Position numbers and translations under genes: made by a program. Below the pieces are notes generated by a model, which saw only the letters and a list, made by a program, of their open reading frames with translations, was not told the DNA's origin and did not search any database. A stretch of DNA of 64,000 nt from Bacteroidia bacterium (GTDB lineage Bacteria; Bacteroidota; Bacteroidia; Chitinophagales; JAUHXS01): assembly GCA_030426955.1 (NCBI GenBank), contig JAUHXS010000008.1, positions 1 to 64,000 of the forward strand. The letters run 5' to 3'. Positions 24,887 to 35,700 of this stretch are shown one piece after another (within the stretch, counting starts at the first letter, position 1; each line of letters starts with the position of its first letter).

Positions 24887-27151
24887 CTAACGTATAAGCA
24901 TAAAGCTACCAGATTGTATAAAGTATTCCCCGCTTAGAGAATGGCCTGAGTATTCATATAAGTAAGCGCCAATAGGACATATCTCTCCTTGGTGTACTCC
25001 ATTCCACCCTTGGTTACAACTAAAGTTGTCTTTGCATTCGAAAACAAGTTCTCCCCACCTATTGAAAATGTAGAACTCATCAAGATTTAATTTACCAATT
25101 TTAACCTCCTCTGGTAAGAAGAAATCATTAAGGTTATCTTGGTTTGGTGTAAATGAATTTGGTAAGCTATTTGTATTTAAGCAAGTCTCTGTCTCAAGCA
25201 AAAAGCTATCTGAAGAGAGACACCCCATGCTGTCATGCACTAGTACCGAATATAATCCAGTAGTAGATAAAGTAACAGTAGAATTGGCACCGCCAGTAGA
25301 CCAAGCGTATTTAGTATAGCCACTTAATTCAACGAAATACATTAGTCCTTTGCATATAATAGTATCTTTGATATTGGGTTTATGAGTAAGGCTAGAATTA
25401 ATTATAAAGCTATCTGTTTGAAGACAACTATTTAGAGTTGAGTTGAGTATATAAACACCAGGTGTGACTATAATTTGACTACTCGTAGAGCCGGTAGACC
25501 ATTCATATAGCACAGAAGGGTTAGTGGTGTCCCCGTATAAAGTGATGGAGTCCTCTTGGCATATTGTCGTATCAAATCCCACGTTTAGTAGGATTGCAAG
25601 CAAGCTGACATGAGTAGTATCCCTTATTATGCAATTTCCATTCATTACTGTTGCGATGTAGTCGCCACTGTCATTCACAGAAGTCTGTAAGGTAGAGTCG
25701 CCAGTAGACCATACAAATTTACTGGCATCAGTTGTCATCTCAAGGGTAATGTTTTGTCCTTTGCAAACAGAAGTGTCGGAGGTTACTGATAGGGACGGAG
25801 GAGTATCTATAATTATAGTTCTAATAGCATGTTCTTCCTGACTATTGCTGTAGAAAACATCCACTGATACCGTATATGTATCTGCTTTATCATAGAAATG
25901 AATTGGGTAAACTTCTATAGAATTCGTAGTATCTCCAAAATCCCAATATACTGAGTCAATACCAATTGTATCACTAATGGTAAATTTAATATTCTGATTT
26001 GAACATAGATTAGAAATTAATATGGTAGGGGGCGTAAAATACGATTGAATAAAATTGGGCAAACCTAATCTACCCTTACCAGGTGCTATAGATAATCCAT
26101 TATTTTGAAAGTTACAGGCATTGCCAAGTCCATTAGGATTGTTTATTATATGTAAGGCATCTACAGTATGGTTTGTGGCATAAATTCTTCTGTCTGGACC
26201 TAGCTGGAGAGCTCCTGTTCCTACAGTTGTGGCAATAGTTTTAATTGAGTCGATCATACTAGCAGAATCTAAAGCTAGATTTAGCTGAAAAATGTCATTT
26301 AAGTTACTGACGTAAAGTTTTGAGCTATTTGTAGAAAACTCTATGCCATATGCTCCTGAGATGGCTCCAGGAAATGATAAGGGGTTCGAAATTGTGCCTG
26401 TCTCTGTATCAAAATCAAATAGTTCAATGGAACCTGATCCATGGATTGCCAATGCTAGTTTGTCTCCATTAGGAGCTACTTTTAAATATCCTCTTGTATT
26501 TTGCGTGGCTCCGTCATGGGTTAGTCCAATGCTAGTTTTAAGAGGTGTTTTATTCAATCCTTGCTCTGTCACTTTATAAACATAAAAAGTATCAGAAAGC
26601 CAACCATGTGCTATAACCCAAATATCTTTCTGATTTTCATGCAATACTGCTGTAATCTTTTCTGTAGAAAGCTCTAATAAAGTGTCATTCTTATTAGTAA
26701 CTTCTCCTTGCCCCATATCACCAGATATATCAACGATAGAATGAGTCATGCCTCCAAACCCATTGCCACCTAATACTATAGGTATCCCACCCTCTGCAGA
26801 GACCGCAAATATATGATAAAGAGAATCACTTCCTGGCCAAGGAACTATTACAGCAGATTGGGTAGAAGAGCTATGCCCTAACAAGCTATCTCCATTTAGC
26901 ATTATATTATTATCCTTGTTCCAAACTGTTATGCCATTTGTATAAAATAAGAGATTGCCATTGGAGTCGGCAATAGAAGCAGTTCCCTCTTGAGTGGTCA
27001 GATTGTATAATGTAGGTTGTGGGGGGGTGAAATTAAAGTCTATGCCTGCTAGCTCTCCAAAGACCCACCTATGAGACTCTTTTTGAGCTAAGGAGTAATT
27101 TGTATAACAAATCAATAATAAGAATAAAAAACGATAGTTGATAAGAGTCAT
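24887..27151 (-). CDS. Large secreted PKD/propeller protein with T9SS type-B tail
   Basis: 754 aa. Signal peptide MTLINYRFLFLLLICYTNYS... ending LAQ. Residues about 25-370 look like a beta-propeller with WVFGELAGIDFNF, SADSNGNLLFYTNG-like and ILENQKDIWVIAHG-like blades. A PKD domain (SVYWDFGDTTNS, FYDKADTYTVSVDVF) follows, then three Ig-like repeats with YxWSTGxxxxxxxVxxxGxY pattern. The type-B sorting domain has LPNSFTPNQDNLNDFF, YIFNRWGELVFE and CPIGAYLYEYSG. Probably a T9SS-exported adhesin. Its ATG directly follows the stop codon of the gene upstream at 27152, so the two are one transcription unit. Confidence 0.87.
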   Translation of the reverse strand: MTLINYRFLFLLLICYTNYSLAQKESHRWVFGELAGIDFNFTPPQPTLYNLTTQEGTASIADSNGNLLFYTNGITVWNKDNNIMLNGDSLLGHSSSTQSAVIVPWPGSDSLYHIFAVSAEGGIPIVLGGNGFGGMTHSIVDISGDMGQGEVTNKNDTLLELSTEKITAVLHENQKDIWVIAHGWLSDTFYVYKVTEQGLNKTPLKTSIGLTHDGATQNTRGYLKVAPNGDKLALAIHGSGSIELFDFDTETGTISNPLSFPGAISGAYGIEFSTNSSKLYVSNLNDIFQLNLALDSASMIDSIKTIATTVGTGALQLGPDRRIYATNHTVDALHIINNPNGLGNACNFQNNGLSIAPGKGRLGLPNFIQSYFTPPTILISNLCSNQNIKFTISDTIGIDSVYWDFGDTTNSIEVYPIHFYDKADTYTVSVDVFYSNSQEEHAIRTIIIDTPPSLSVTSDTSVCKGQNITLEMTTDASKFVWSTGDSTLQTSVNDSGDYIATVMNGNCIIRDTTHVSLLAILLNVGFDTTICQEDSITLYGDTTNPSVLYEWSTGSTSSQIIVTPGVYILNSTLNSCLQTDSFIINSSLTHKPNIKDTIICKGLMYFVELSGYTKYAWSTGGANSTVTLSTTGLYSVLVHDSMGCLSSDSFLLETETCLNTNSLPNSFTPNQDNLNDFFLPEEVKIGKLNLDEFYIFNRWGELVFECKDNFSCNQGWNGVHQGEICPIGAYLYEYSGHSLSGEYFIQSGSFMLIR

Positions 27152-29002
27152 TTATTGAACTATTGTGATATTTCCAGTTTTTCGCTCTACAGTATTATTG
27201 GTAACCGCCTTAAAACTATAGGTATATACCCCAGGCAGCATCTCGTCTGTATGCCATTGATTTTGAGGGGAATTGGCTTCGTGCACTCGTTCTCCTTTAG
27301 AGTTGAATACTTCGAAGTTTATGTCTTGATAGTCGCCTTGAATAAATATTTTGTAAGGTTCTCCATTTGAATTAACTACCCCATTAGGAATAAAAACGTC
27401 AAAATTACAGCCTAAAACAGATATGTTTACTTCTACGGAATCAATAAAGCATTGATTGCTTAACATTGCAATATATGTGATGTCTTCAAGGGGAGTAGAT
27501 ATTGGAGTATTAGAAGTTGCATTATCTAAATATAAATCTGGTAACCAAATTATATTTTCTATTGCTTGCACAGAGAGCTGAATGGATTCATCAATACAAA
27601 CAGAAGTATCTTGTACATCTAAGGCATTAATAGTATCTATTATGCTTATAGAAATAGAATCAGAGGAAGTGCAGCCAAAAGAGTTTGTTGCTTGTAATGT
27701 CCAAACGCCTCCGTTGTTAAGCCAAATCATACTTTCTGTTTGACCATTGCTCCATAGGTAAGATAAGTTGATGTCAGGTACTCCAATAAAAATACTATCA
27801 CCGTAACATATCATAGTATCTTGTGGAAGTAGTATGATAGGGGAATTCGGAAAGAACGTTATAGTGGTATCACTTCCCCTGCAACCGTTTAAATCGACGA
27901 TATCTAAGAAAAAGGTGTCCTCATTATTTATCATAATACTTTGTGAGGTGTCGTTATTAGACCATAAGTATGAAGCTGCATCTACTGTAGTTCCAATAGT
28001 TGCTGAGTCTAAGTCACAAAAAATGCTACTGTCTTGAAACCCTACTTCTGGATCCTGATATACTTCTATAAAGTTTGCCTTTATTATAGAATCAAAGCCA
28101 TCATTGTTATTTAAAGATAACTTGACATCATAGCTTCCTGATTCATTAAAACAAAAACTAAAGGAATTGGCAATTGTATCTAAAATTACGGTAGCACTCT
28201 TAGTTATAGTCCATCTTTTCACAACGGGAGGGGCCGCATAGGAAGTATCAATAAAAGTAATACAACTATCTCTACAAACAGTGTTATCTGAGCTCGCAAA
28301 TCCTGCTTTAGGCATAATGCTGCATATTGATGAATCGATAGATATACAAATATCATCAAGGTAATAAGTAGCTAATGCAAGACCAGCATAAGGCAACTTA
28401 GTTTTTGGCACTCCAGCAGAATCGTAAAAAGTGCCAATTGCAAAATGTGTGTAGGCAGAATCTGCTACAAATGAACCAAAAATAGGAATCCAATTCGTAG
28501 TATCTGTTATAGTTGAGTCTGTAAAAACGTGCATAAAAGAATCAGTTGGGGCAGGGCTAGATTGAGAATAGTTTTGTGTGAAAAATCGGATGCCTATTTT
28601 ACTCGTTGCCCATCCAGAAGTCTCAGTAAGTGATACTCTAAATCTTACGTAGTACTTTTGACCAATAATTAAAGGAGCTGATAAAGCTGAGCCTATTCTT
28701 TCAGGAAAACGTCTTTGATTAGGAGGAGGGGCATTATTATAGGTATAAAAGTGTGCATAACCTTCACCCATTGGAATTTGCCTACCGTATATGTTGTTAG
28801 GAGCCCCCCAAGATGTACCACAAGAGTTTAAATAATCAGGGGTTTCTCCATAGCTTCCCCATCCTGTTGCAACATTCATCTGATTGAAAATAAAAGGACA
28901 GGTACTAAATGTTTCAAAACTAGGATTTGGAACTAGGTTTTGACCATAGGCACTATGTAATTGTAATAGAATGATAGATAGTAAGAAAAGTATTTTATTC
29001 AT
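27152..29002 (-). CDS. Large secreted protein with carbohydrate-binding-like and Ig/PKD repeats, T9SS type-B-like tail
   Basis: 616 aa. The signal peptide (ILFLLSIILLQLHSAYG) is followed by LVPNPSFETFSTCP and a jelly-roll-like domain to about residue 225. This N-terminus is common in T9SS proteins and may bind glycans (inference). A PKD domain (FNESGSYDVKLSLNN) and three Ig-like repeats (YLWSNxxTxS pattern) follow. The C-terminal domain (FDVFIPNGVVNSNGEPY, FEVFNSKGERVHE, LPGVYTYSFKAV) is a diverged type-B sorting domain. It is the first gene of the pair with 24887, and divergent from helical paralogue B. Confidence 0.85.
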   Translation of the reverse strand: MNKILFLLSIILLQLHSAYGQNLVPNPSFETFSTCPFIFNQMNVATGWGSYGETPDYLNSCGTSWGAPNNIYGRQIPMGEGYAHFYTYNNAPPPNQRRFPERIGSALSAPLIIGQKYYVRFRVSLTETSGWATSKIGIRFFTQNYSQSSPAPTDSFMHVFTDSTITDTTNWIPIFGSFVADSAYTHFAIGTFYDSAGVPKTKLPYAGLALATYYLDDICISIDSSICSIMPKAGFASSDNTVCRDSCITFIDTSYAAPPVVKRWTITKSATVILDTIANSFSFCFNESGSYDVKLSLNNNDGFDSIIKANFIEVYQDPEVGFQDSSIFCDLDSATIGTTVDAASYLWSNNDTSQSIMINNEDTFFLDIVDLNGCRGSDTTITFFPNSPIILLPQDTMICYGDSIFIGVPDINLSYLWSNGQTESMIWLNNGGVWTLQATNSFGCTSSDSISISIIDTINALDVQDTSVCIDESIQLSVQAIENIIWLPDLYLDNATSNTPISTPLEDITYIAMLSNQCFIDSVEVNISVLGCNFDVFIPNGVVNSNGEPYKIFIQGDYQDINFEVFNSKGERVHEANSPQNQWHTDEMLPGVYTYSFKAVTNNTVERKTGNITIVQ

Positions 29003-29149
29003 TCTTTATGAATTTATATGATTTATGTATAACAATTTAGTTCCCTTCAATCTATTTCCAAAGTATAAAATGTAAAAAAATTAATTTTCATATCTTTATA
29101 TTAATAAGAATTTATTCATAAATAGATAAAAAAAAATTAATTTTCAATT

Positions 29150-30673
29150 GTGGAAAACCCTCATTTATTTCAGCTTATAAAATCACTAAATCAGGCAGAA
29201 AAACGTTATTTTAAACTCTTTGCCACTGCCTTTACCGATGATACGAACTATGTAAGGTTATTTGATCTTATCAATCAACAAAAAAGCTATAATGAGGAGG
29301 AATTAAAAAAGACTTTTGAAGGACAGAAAATTGCTAAGCAGTTTAATGTTTTTAAGTTTTACTTGGTAAAATTGATCATGAGAAGCTTAAGACTTTTTCA
29401 TGAAGAAGATAGGGATACAGATGTCTTAATGAATGGCATAAAAAATGTTGATATATTGATGCAAAAAGTTCTATTGGCAAAAGCCAATAAAGAAATTCAA
29501 CGGTTAAAGAAAAAGGCACTGCAAATTGAACAGCACTTATTACACAGAGAGATTTTGACTAGGGAAAAGCAACTCATGCTATTGAATAATGACCTCAAGA
29601 GAGCAAAAAAAATAACCCAAGAAGAAGAAGATATAATTGCTATTATTGATATTGAAAAGCGATATAAATATTTCGCATCAAAAACTAATTTTCTAATTAG
29701 CAAGAAAAACTTCAAGAGGTATCCTAAGGTATTAGTACAGCTTGAAGAACTCAGAGACGAAATAGAGCAAGAGCAATATGACAAACTCCCGACAGAATCG
29801 CTAAAGCTATCTTACCTTTTCAGCCTAAGCACCTGCTATTATGCCGAAGATAATCTCAAAAAAGCGACACAACTATTGAGAAAAAGACAAGAGTTATTTG
29901 AAGCAAATAATTTTTTGATAGAAAAGCTTCCTTTAGGCTATGTTTCTACTCTCAATAATTTAAGCTCGCTATACATAAATCAAAAGCAGGGGAATGATTT
30001 CATCAATGTCAATCAAAAACTCAAGATACTACCTGAAAAGCACAAAGTATTTACCTCTATGAGGATGATTCAATATACCACTATCAATGCGATTTTAAGC
30101 ATTTCAGATTACTATAACAATATTGGAGATTTTGCTAAATCGGTGGCGCTAGAACCCCAAGCTATAAATCTATTTGAAAACAAACAGTTGATGATACCAA
30201 ACATTGATAAAGCTGTGATGTTTAACCATCTTGCACAGGCCTACTTTGGCATCGAAGACTTCAGCAAAGCATTGGAATACAACAACAAATCGATCAATCT
30301 ATTGGATTCAAATCATAAAACTATGCTTTCAGCCTTCATATCGTTCCACTTATTAGTACACTTCGAACTTGGCAATGATATCATCATTCCTAGCATTGCG
30401 AGGTCATCAAAAAGGGTTATCAAAAAACAGAATGCTCATTACCAAATTGAACAAGCATTAGCAAAGTCAATTGAGAAAATATCAAGTATCGTTGATTTAA
30501 ATAAAAAAAGAATAGAGTTTGAAAAATTAGAAGAGTCGCTAAAGTGTATTGCTGCAGATGCCAGAGAAATAAAGGCATTAGATGAGTTCCCTTATCTCAT
30601 TTGGATAGAGAGCAAAATTACAGGGAAGAGTTTTAGCCAACTTGTTCAAGCTTCCAGTAAAGTAAACAATTAG
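29150..30673 (+). CDS. Helical-repeat (TPR-like) protein, paralogue B
   Basis: 507 aa from GTG 29150, no signal peptide. It shares the N-terminal blocks of copies A (3216) and C (62499): LFQLIKSLNQAEKRYFKL, LFDLINQQKSYNE and YLVKLIMRSLRLFH. Residues 100-180 are rich in Lys/Glu and could form a long coiled coil. TPR-like pairs follow, for example YNNIGDFAKSVALEPQA and AQAYFGIEDFSKALEYNN. A KRVIKKQNAHYQIEQAL stretch near the C-terminus aligns with copy A. The function is unknown. It is divergent from a type-B T9SS surface-protein gene, as copy A is. Its last 41 nt overlap the convergent methyltransferase gene. Confidence 0.75.
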   Translation: MENPHLFQLIKSLNQAEKRYFKLFATAFTDDTNYVRLFDLINQQKSYNEEELKKTFEGQKIAKQFNVFKFYLVKLIMRSLRLFHEEDRDTDVLMNGIKNVDILMQKVLLAKANKEIQRLKKKALQIEQHLLHREILTREKQLMLLNNDLKRAKKITQEEEDIIAIIDIEKRYKYFASKTNFLISKKNFKRYPKVLVQLEELRDEIEQEQYDKLPTESLKLSYLFSLSTCYYAEDNLKKATQLLRKRQELFEANNFLIEKLPLGYVSTLNNLSSLYINQKQGNDFINVNQKLKILPEKHKVFTSMRMIQYTTINAILSISDYYNNIGDFAKSVALEPQAINLFENKQLMIPNIDKAVMFNHLAQAYFGIEDFSKALEYNNKSINLLDSNHKTMLSAFISFHLLVHFELGNDIIIPSIARSSKRVIKKQNAHYQIEQALAKSIEKISSIVDLNKKRIEFEKLEESLKCIAADAREIKALDEFPYLIWIESKITGKSFSQLVQASSKVNN

Positions 30674-31301
30674 GATCAAGCCTAATTAATCGCCCATTGG
30701 GAAATGCTTTAGTAAAAGTATTTTTATAAAATTGTGCTGTTGCATGTTTATAGCTTTTATTATATAAACGATTAATAAGTAATATTCCGTCTTTTTTTAG
30801 AAGCTCTTTAGTTTTAATGAGAAAATTTTCTTTTTCAGCACCCTCTGGCACTTGATCATCATTAAATAAATCAATACAAATCAAATCATATTTTTTATGA
30901 CACGTGTTCACATATATTAATGCATCATCATTAATTAGGTGTACTTTATCAGTTTTATATCCATATTTTTCACAAAGTTGAATGACCTTGTCATTTACCT
31001 CAACTCCATCTACTTCAGGGTGCAACCCATATTGTTTCGACAAAATATCGGGAATGCTTCCAAGGCCATAACCTAATACTAATAGATCATCAATTGTTTC
31101 GTTTTTGATTGAAATATTGTTAAAGCCAGAAACAAAAACATCATAAAGATCAGAAAATGACTGAACAGCTTTGTTTGTTGTTAACTTAAACCTGCCCTTA
31201 CTTAAGACAACAGATAACTTACCATACTTGCTAGAAACCTGCTCTATAGGAATATCTAGAAAATAGCTAAAAAAGCGTTTTAGATTTAGAGGTTTCTTTA
31301 T
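30633..31301 (-). CDS. Spermidine-synthase-like methyltransferase, apparent ATA start
   Basis: The frame is open from 31364 down to 30633 but holds no ATG or GTG, and its only TTG (31043) lies inside the SAM-binding fold. Reading upstream of that TTG gives LLVLGYGLGSIPDIL, the glycine-rich motif I, so the gene must start earlier. The best start is ATA 31301 (then KKPLNLKRFF), 11 nt after the stop of the M48 gene; this gives 222 aa. Downstream are VDGVEVND, YDLICIDLFND and GILLINRLYN, as in spermidine-synthase-fold proteins. No decarboxylase-type partner is near; the true substrate is unknown. It overlaps paralogue B by 41 nt, tail to tail. Confidence 0.7.
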   Translation of the reverse strand: MKKPLNLKRFFSYFLDIPIEQVSSKYGKLSVVLSKGRFKLTTNKAVQSFSDLYDVFVSGFNNISIKNETIDDLLVLGYGLGSIPDILSKQYGLHPEVDGVEVNDKVIQLCEKYGYKTDKVHLINDDALIYVNTCHKKYDLICIDLFNDDQVPEGAEKENFLIKTKELLKKDGILLINRLYNKSYKHATAQFYKNTFTKAFPNGRLIRLDPNCLLYWKLEQVG

Positions 31302-31312
31302 AGTAAAACTTG

Positions 31313-32119
31313 TTAAGGTCTGTAATAATTCGCCTTTACATCGGGTAGTAACTCCTTGATTTGTTCAATTCTTGTTTCACTACTCGGATGCGTACTCATA
31401 AACTCTGGAGGAGCACCTTGGCTATTTGCAGCCATTCTCTTCCAAAAAGAAACCGCTTCTTCGGGATCATACCCAGCTAGTGCCATAAATACCAGCCCCA
31501 TATGATCTGCCTCTGATTCATTTGCTCTAGAAAATGGTAAGGCCACACCAACCTGTGCTCCAAGCCCATATGCTTGCAAGAATAGGTTTTGCGTTTCCTG
31601 AGGTTTGTTGGTCATTGCCACACTAAGAACACCAGCACCTGTTTGCAATGCTAAACCTTGACTCATTCGTTCATTGCCATGTCTTGCTATAGCATGAGCA
31701 ATTTCATGTCCCATGACAACTGCTAACCCTGTTTCGTTTTGGGTAATAGGTAATATGCCCGTATAAAAAACAACCTTCCCTCCTGGCATACACCAAGCAT
31801 TTACAGTATTATCAGCAACGAGGTTAAATTCCCAATTATATCCTTCAATCCTCTTGCCTTGACCATTCCGTTCTAAGTATTGTTCTGTAGCAGTAGCAAT
31901 TTTTTGACCGACCCTTTTAACCATATCCGCTTGAGCACCAGTTGTAATTACCTTGTTTTCGCCCAAAAAAGTATTGTATTGTTGAAGACTCATTGTCATT
32001 AACTCTGACTCAGGAACTAGCTTTAGCTGTCGCCTACCTGTTACAGGCACTTTGGAGCAGGATAGCCCCATCATTATGATGATTCCTCCTAATGATAAAT
32101 GTCTAATCTGTACTTTCAT
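31313..32119 (-). CDS. M48-family metalloprotease lipoprotein
   Basis: 268 aa from ATG 32119, which begins a lipoprotein signal (SLGGIIIMMGLSCSK). A start 12 codons upstream would place charged residues before it. The HExxH zinc motif is in MGHEIAHAIARHGNERM, the third ligand in NESEADHMGL. The protein ends after THPSSETRIEQIKELLP. This is the short, non-TPR form (LoiP/YcaL-like) that takes part in outer-membrane and periplasmic quality control. It overlaps plsY by 17 nt and is followed at 11 nt by the methyltransferase. Confidence 0.92.
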   Translation of the reverse strand: MKVQIRHLSLGGIIIMMGLSCSKVPVTGRRQLKLVPESELMTMSLQQYNTFLGENKVITTGAQADMVKRVGQKIATATEQYLERNGQGKRIEGYNWEFNLVADNTVNAWCMPGGKVVFYTGILPITQNETGLAVVMGHEIAHAIARHGNERMSQGLALQTGAGVLSVAMTNKPQETQNLFLQAYGLGAQVGVALPFSRANESEADHMGLVFMALAGYDPEEAVSFWKRMAANSQGAPPEFMSTHPSSETRIEQIKELLPDVKANYYRP

Positions 32120-32744
32120 TTTTTTTCTTAAATAAATTGGCTTTATTTTCTTCACCTTTTAATAATCTGCGAATATTATCTGAATGTGTATACAAAATTA
32201 GCAAAGTCAAAGCAAAGGCAAAAACTTTAAAAGCAATGATATCTACCTTGAAGACAAAAACTACCAGTATTGGAAATACAATGCTTGTAATAATAGAACT
32301 TAATGATACATACCTCGTAATCAAAAGCATTACTGTAAAGATAATCGTACAAACTAAAGCGGCCACTGGAGCAATTGCGATTAGCATACCTAGAGTGGTC
32401 GCAATGCCTTTTCCTCCTTTAAACTTCAACCATATTGGGAAAATATGCCCCAAGATTGCAGCAATTCCTAAAGCCACTTGATAGTTAATAGGAATATCTA
32501 CTGGTAATGGTATAAAAGTAATCAAACTGGTTGCCAAGTAACCCTTTAATACATCTATCAATAGCACAATTATGCCTGCTTTTTTCCCCAATACACGAAA
32601 TGTATTCGTTGCACCAGGGTTGCCACTACCGTGCTGCCTAACATCTGTATCATAGAAAGTTTTGCCAATGACAACAGAAGAGGGAATTGAGCCAATGAGA
32701 TAGGCTAAAGTGATCTCCAGTGAAATATAAGGCATTAGTTCCAT
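32103..32744 (-). CDS. plsY: Acyl-phosphate glycerol-3-phosphate acyltransferase
   Basis: 213 aa integral membrane enzyme with about five helices that makes lysophosphatidic acid from acyl phosphate. Conserved motifs are YLIGSIPSSVVIGK, GSGNPGATNTFR and FKGGKGIAT, the three loops that bind glycerol phosphate and acyl phosphate. A charged tail of about 15 residues (GEENKANLFKKKNESTD) extends the usual end. The start ATG at 32744 lies 1 nt downstream of the 1531-aa gene's stop; an ATG three codons later (32735) is an alternative. Confidence 0.95.
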   Translation of the reverse strand: MELMPYISLEITLAYLIGSIPSSVVIGKTFYDTDVRQHGSGNPGATNTFRVLGKKAGIIVLLIDVLKGYLATSLITFIPLPVDIPINYQVALGIAAILGHIFPIWLKFKGGKGIATTLGMLIAIAPVAALVCTIIFTVMLLITRYVSLSSIITSIVFPILVVFVFKVDIIAFKVFAFALTLLILYTHSDNIRRLLKGEENKANLFKKKNESTD

Positions 32745-32745
32745 C

Positions 32746-35700
32746 TTACCATTGATCTTTATAAGATTGTAATCTTTCTAAAAAAACCTGTTTGTCAAAT
32801 TCAGAAGCGGGAGCATATATAAATTCTTTTTTGCTCTTTTCTGCTTTCACCTTTAGCTGTTTGGTCTTTAGACCTGATAATATGCTGTTATAAGTTGCAT
32901 TTGAAGATAGTGTGTATATATATCCTTTTTTTATAGAGAAAAAGTACCAATCTACATCGGTTATTTTTATTAATATGTTGAGGGAGTTTCCTTCAATATC
33001 ATTCTTAAGTAACTCTATAGACATTTTGATTTTCTTATTTATAGGTTCAGCTCCTGCATAAATTATATCAACTGTATTCTCTTCAAAGAATGCCGTATAC
33101 TCTTTATTATGCTTTAAATATAGATTGCCTAGTAATAAAGAATGGTCAAGCCCTGTAGTAAGATCGAAGCTTCCTTTCTTTTCAATATCATCAAATAGTT
33201 TATCGATTTGCTTCTCTTCATCAAGGAACTGTACTATATTATTTTTGAAGAATTCAGTAGTATAATCATTACTTGCTAGGTCAAAGGTTAATTCTTGTAA
33301 ATCTTTTATAAAAAGATTCTTAACTGCAGGGAGGATAGGTACGTCTATACCTGCTATTACATGTATATTATACTTATCTTCTCCTATTTCAGTCTTAATG
33401 TCTCCTGCAAAATTTGTTGTAATACCATTAATTTCTAATGGTATATTGATTTTTCCTGATGTATTTATTTTACCAGTTGCATAGTTGATTTGCATTAAGT
33501 CTCCTTTCGGGGCAAAAGCTTGCTCTTTATTTATATGAATTCTAGAAGAATCTCCGACAAAAAGTAGTTTTGTTGATGGATCGTAATGAAAAAAGTCAGC
33601 CACTTCGAATATAGCTTGGTCTAATAAATCCTTCTTCTGATTGAAATAATTGAAATATATTTCATACTCAGGTATAAGATTTCCAAAAGCATCGTATTCA
33701 AAGCTACTATCTGTAGAAGCATTTAGAAATAATCCAGTAAAAAGATCTTCATCGTCTTTATTTCTTGGAGGCATTCCTACATTTAGGTAAAAATCATTAG
33801 GGTCAATACTGTTGTTGACATGAAGCCAATTTGTATTTAATTCTTGAAAATTGGTATCTTTCATCATTACATATCCATCAAATACCAAATCTTTTTGTCT
33901 ACTGTGTAGTTCAACGTCTCCCCCAAATGATATATCTGGATTTAATGTAAAGTCCATATTCTCATCAATTGTCGCTTTTGCTATTGTCTCGTAATAAGCT
34001 TTATTTCCATCGACCTTTTCAGTAGAGTCTAAGAGAACTTCTTGAGTTTTTATTTCATTAAAAAAAATCTGTTGTACGTAGCCAGAATGATCTGTATAGT
34101 CATAATACCCTTCTCCAGAAAATTTATTTTTACTAGCAATAGTTACGCTAGCATTATAAAGAATATTGTACTCATTCTCAGCATTCATGACTACTCTAGT
34201 ATTTTTAAAAGGATCAATTTGGGCCACAGGAGTCACTTGAATATCTCTATCAGCAGTATCAAGCAAAATATCACAATCTGCTACTTTTAGATCTAGCACA
34301 TCTTCTATCGTTAAAATATCATTGTTAAGATCATATCTGGCCCTAACACCTGTTATTTGTAATGAATCTTGATCTGGATGAGTAGAAGTAAAAACCGCAT
34401 AATCTTTACTTTTTTCCTCAAGAATGATAACGTTACTATCGTTATCCCAGACAAAGTCAGATATTGTTGTCATATATGCCATATAGGGGAAAAAAGAGGG
34501 GTCTGTTGCATCTCTTTTTGTAGCTGTGCTTTTATTAGTTATCAAGTCTATATGGTATGCCACATTTTCTGCCTTGAATGCAATTTCATCTGATGTTTTA
34601 GACTTGATGTTTAAAGCAGAAGAGTCGGCTGAAAACGAATTGGCTTCAAATTCAAATTCTTTAGAAACGATTAACGTCCCATCCCCCCAGTCCATGCTTC
34701 CTATCCCAGTAAGTCCATTTGGAGAAAGAGTTATTTTTCCAGTAAACTTAGCTTCCTGATTGTAAAACAAAAAGTGCCCATCTTTTTTCTCTACATCTAG
34801 TTTGTCATCAAAAGGTTTCCATACAATATCAACATTATCTGTAGATACATGTGGAACCTCTGCATCTTTATACTTTGCTTTTCTTAAATTAAAAACTTCA
34901 ATATGAGCTATTAAAGAATCTGGTAAGAACAATATATTGCTTGATTTACTACTTGATGAAAGATATGAAAATGTTCCATTGCCTCTTAGTCCTGTATTGC
35001 CAAGCCTTAAGCTTTCTCCTTTAAACCTGCCTCGTCCTTCGTAAATATTATACCCATTAGTTGGTGGACTAGTTACAAAACCAAGAGACATATCTTCTCT
35101 CTGTATGCCTAATTTTTCTTCGAAGTCAGGAAATATGCCTTGAGAAACAAATAATCCATCAAACTTTACGTTTTCAGGCTCAAATGTTTCGAGGCTATCG
35201 AACTCAAAGGGTTTTATCTTAAAATAAAATTTATCTCTTTGATAAACTGCATTATGAATACTTGAATCGTCATAATAAACATAGGATTCACGCAAACTTT
35301 TGAAGATAGGATATTCAGGTGAAGCTTTAACGCTTGACTTATTGTTAGCATCATCTATTGTTAAATTACCGCTCGCATTTTCAATTCTAGATCTTAAGGG
35401 GACAGTCAAAGGTTTGCCATACTCATTTAAAACACCAGTAGTATCTGGAATTTTGATCTTTATGTAATCAATTTGTTCCATATCCATATAAAAAGTATCA
35501 TAGTTGAGGTCAAAGCCTTTTCCTATAAATTCTAATCTTCCAGAATAAGGGTCTCCTACTGATCCAGAAAAACTCATATCCATGCCTTTTTTGACCGTAA
35601 TAGAATTACTATCTGGATCAATTAATAAGTTTTTCGATTCGCTTAGCCTTACAGTTGGAACACCTTTAATGTCAAACTCAAATGTTTCAAGATTTAATGT

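Noticed and set aside
31041-31043. TTG as start of the methyltransferase
   Set aside because: It would remove the glycine-rich SAM-binding motif, which is encoded immediately upstream in the same frame.
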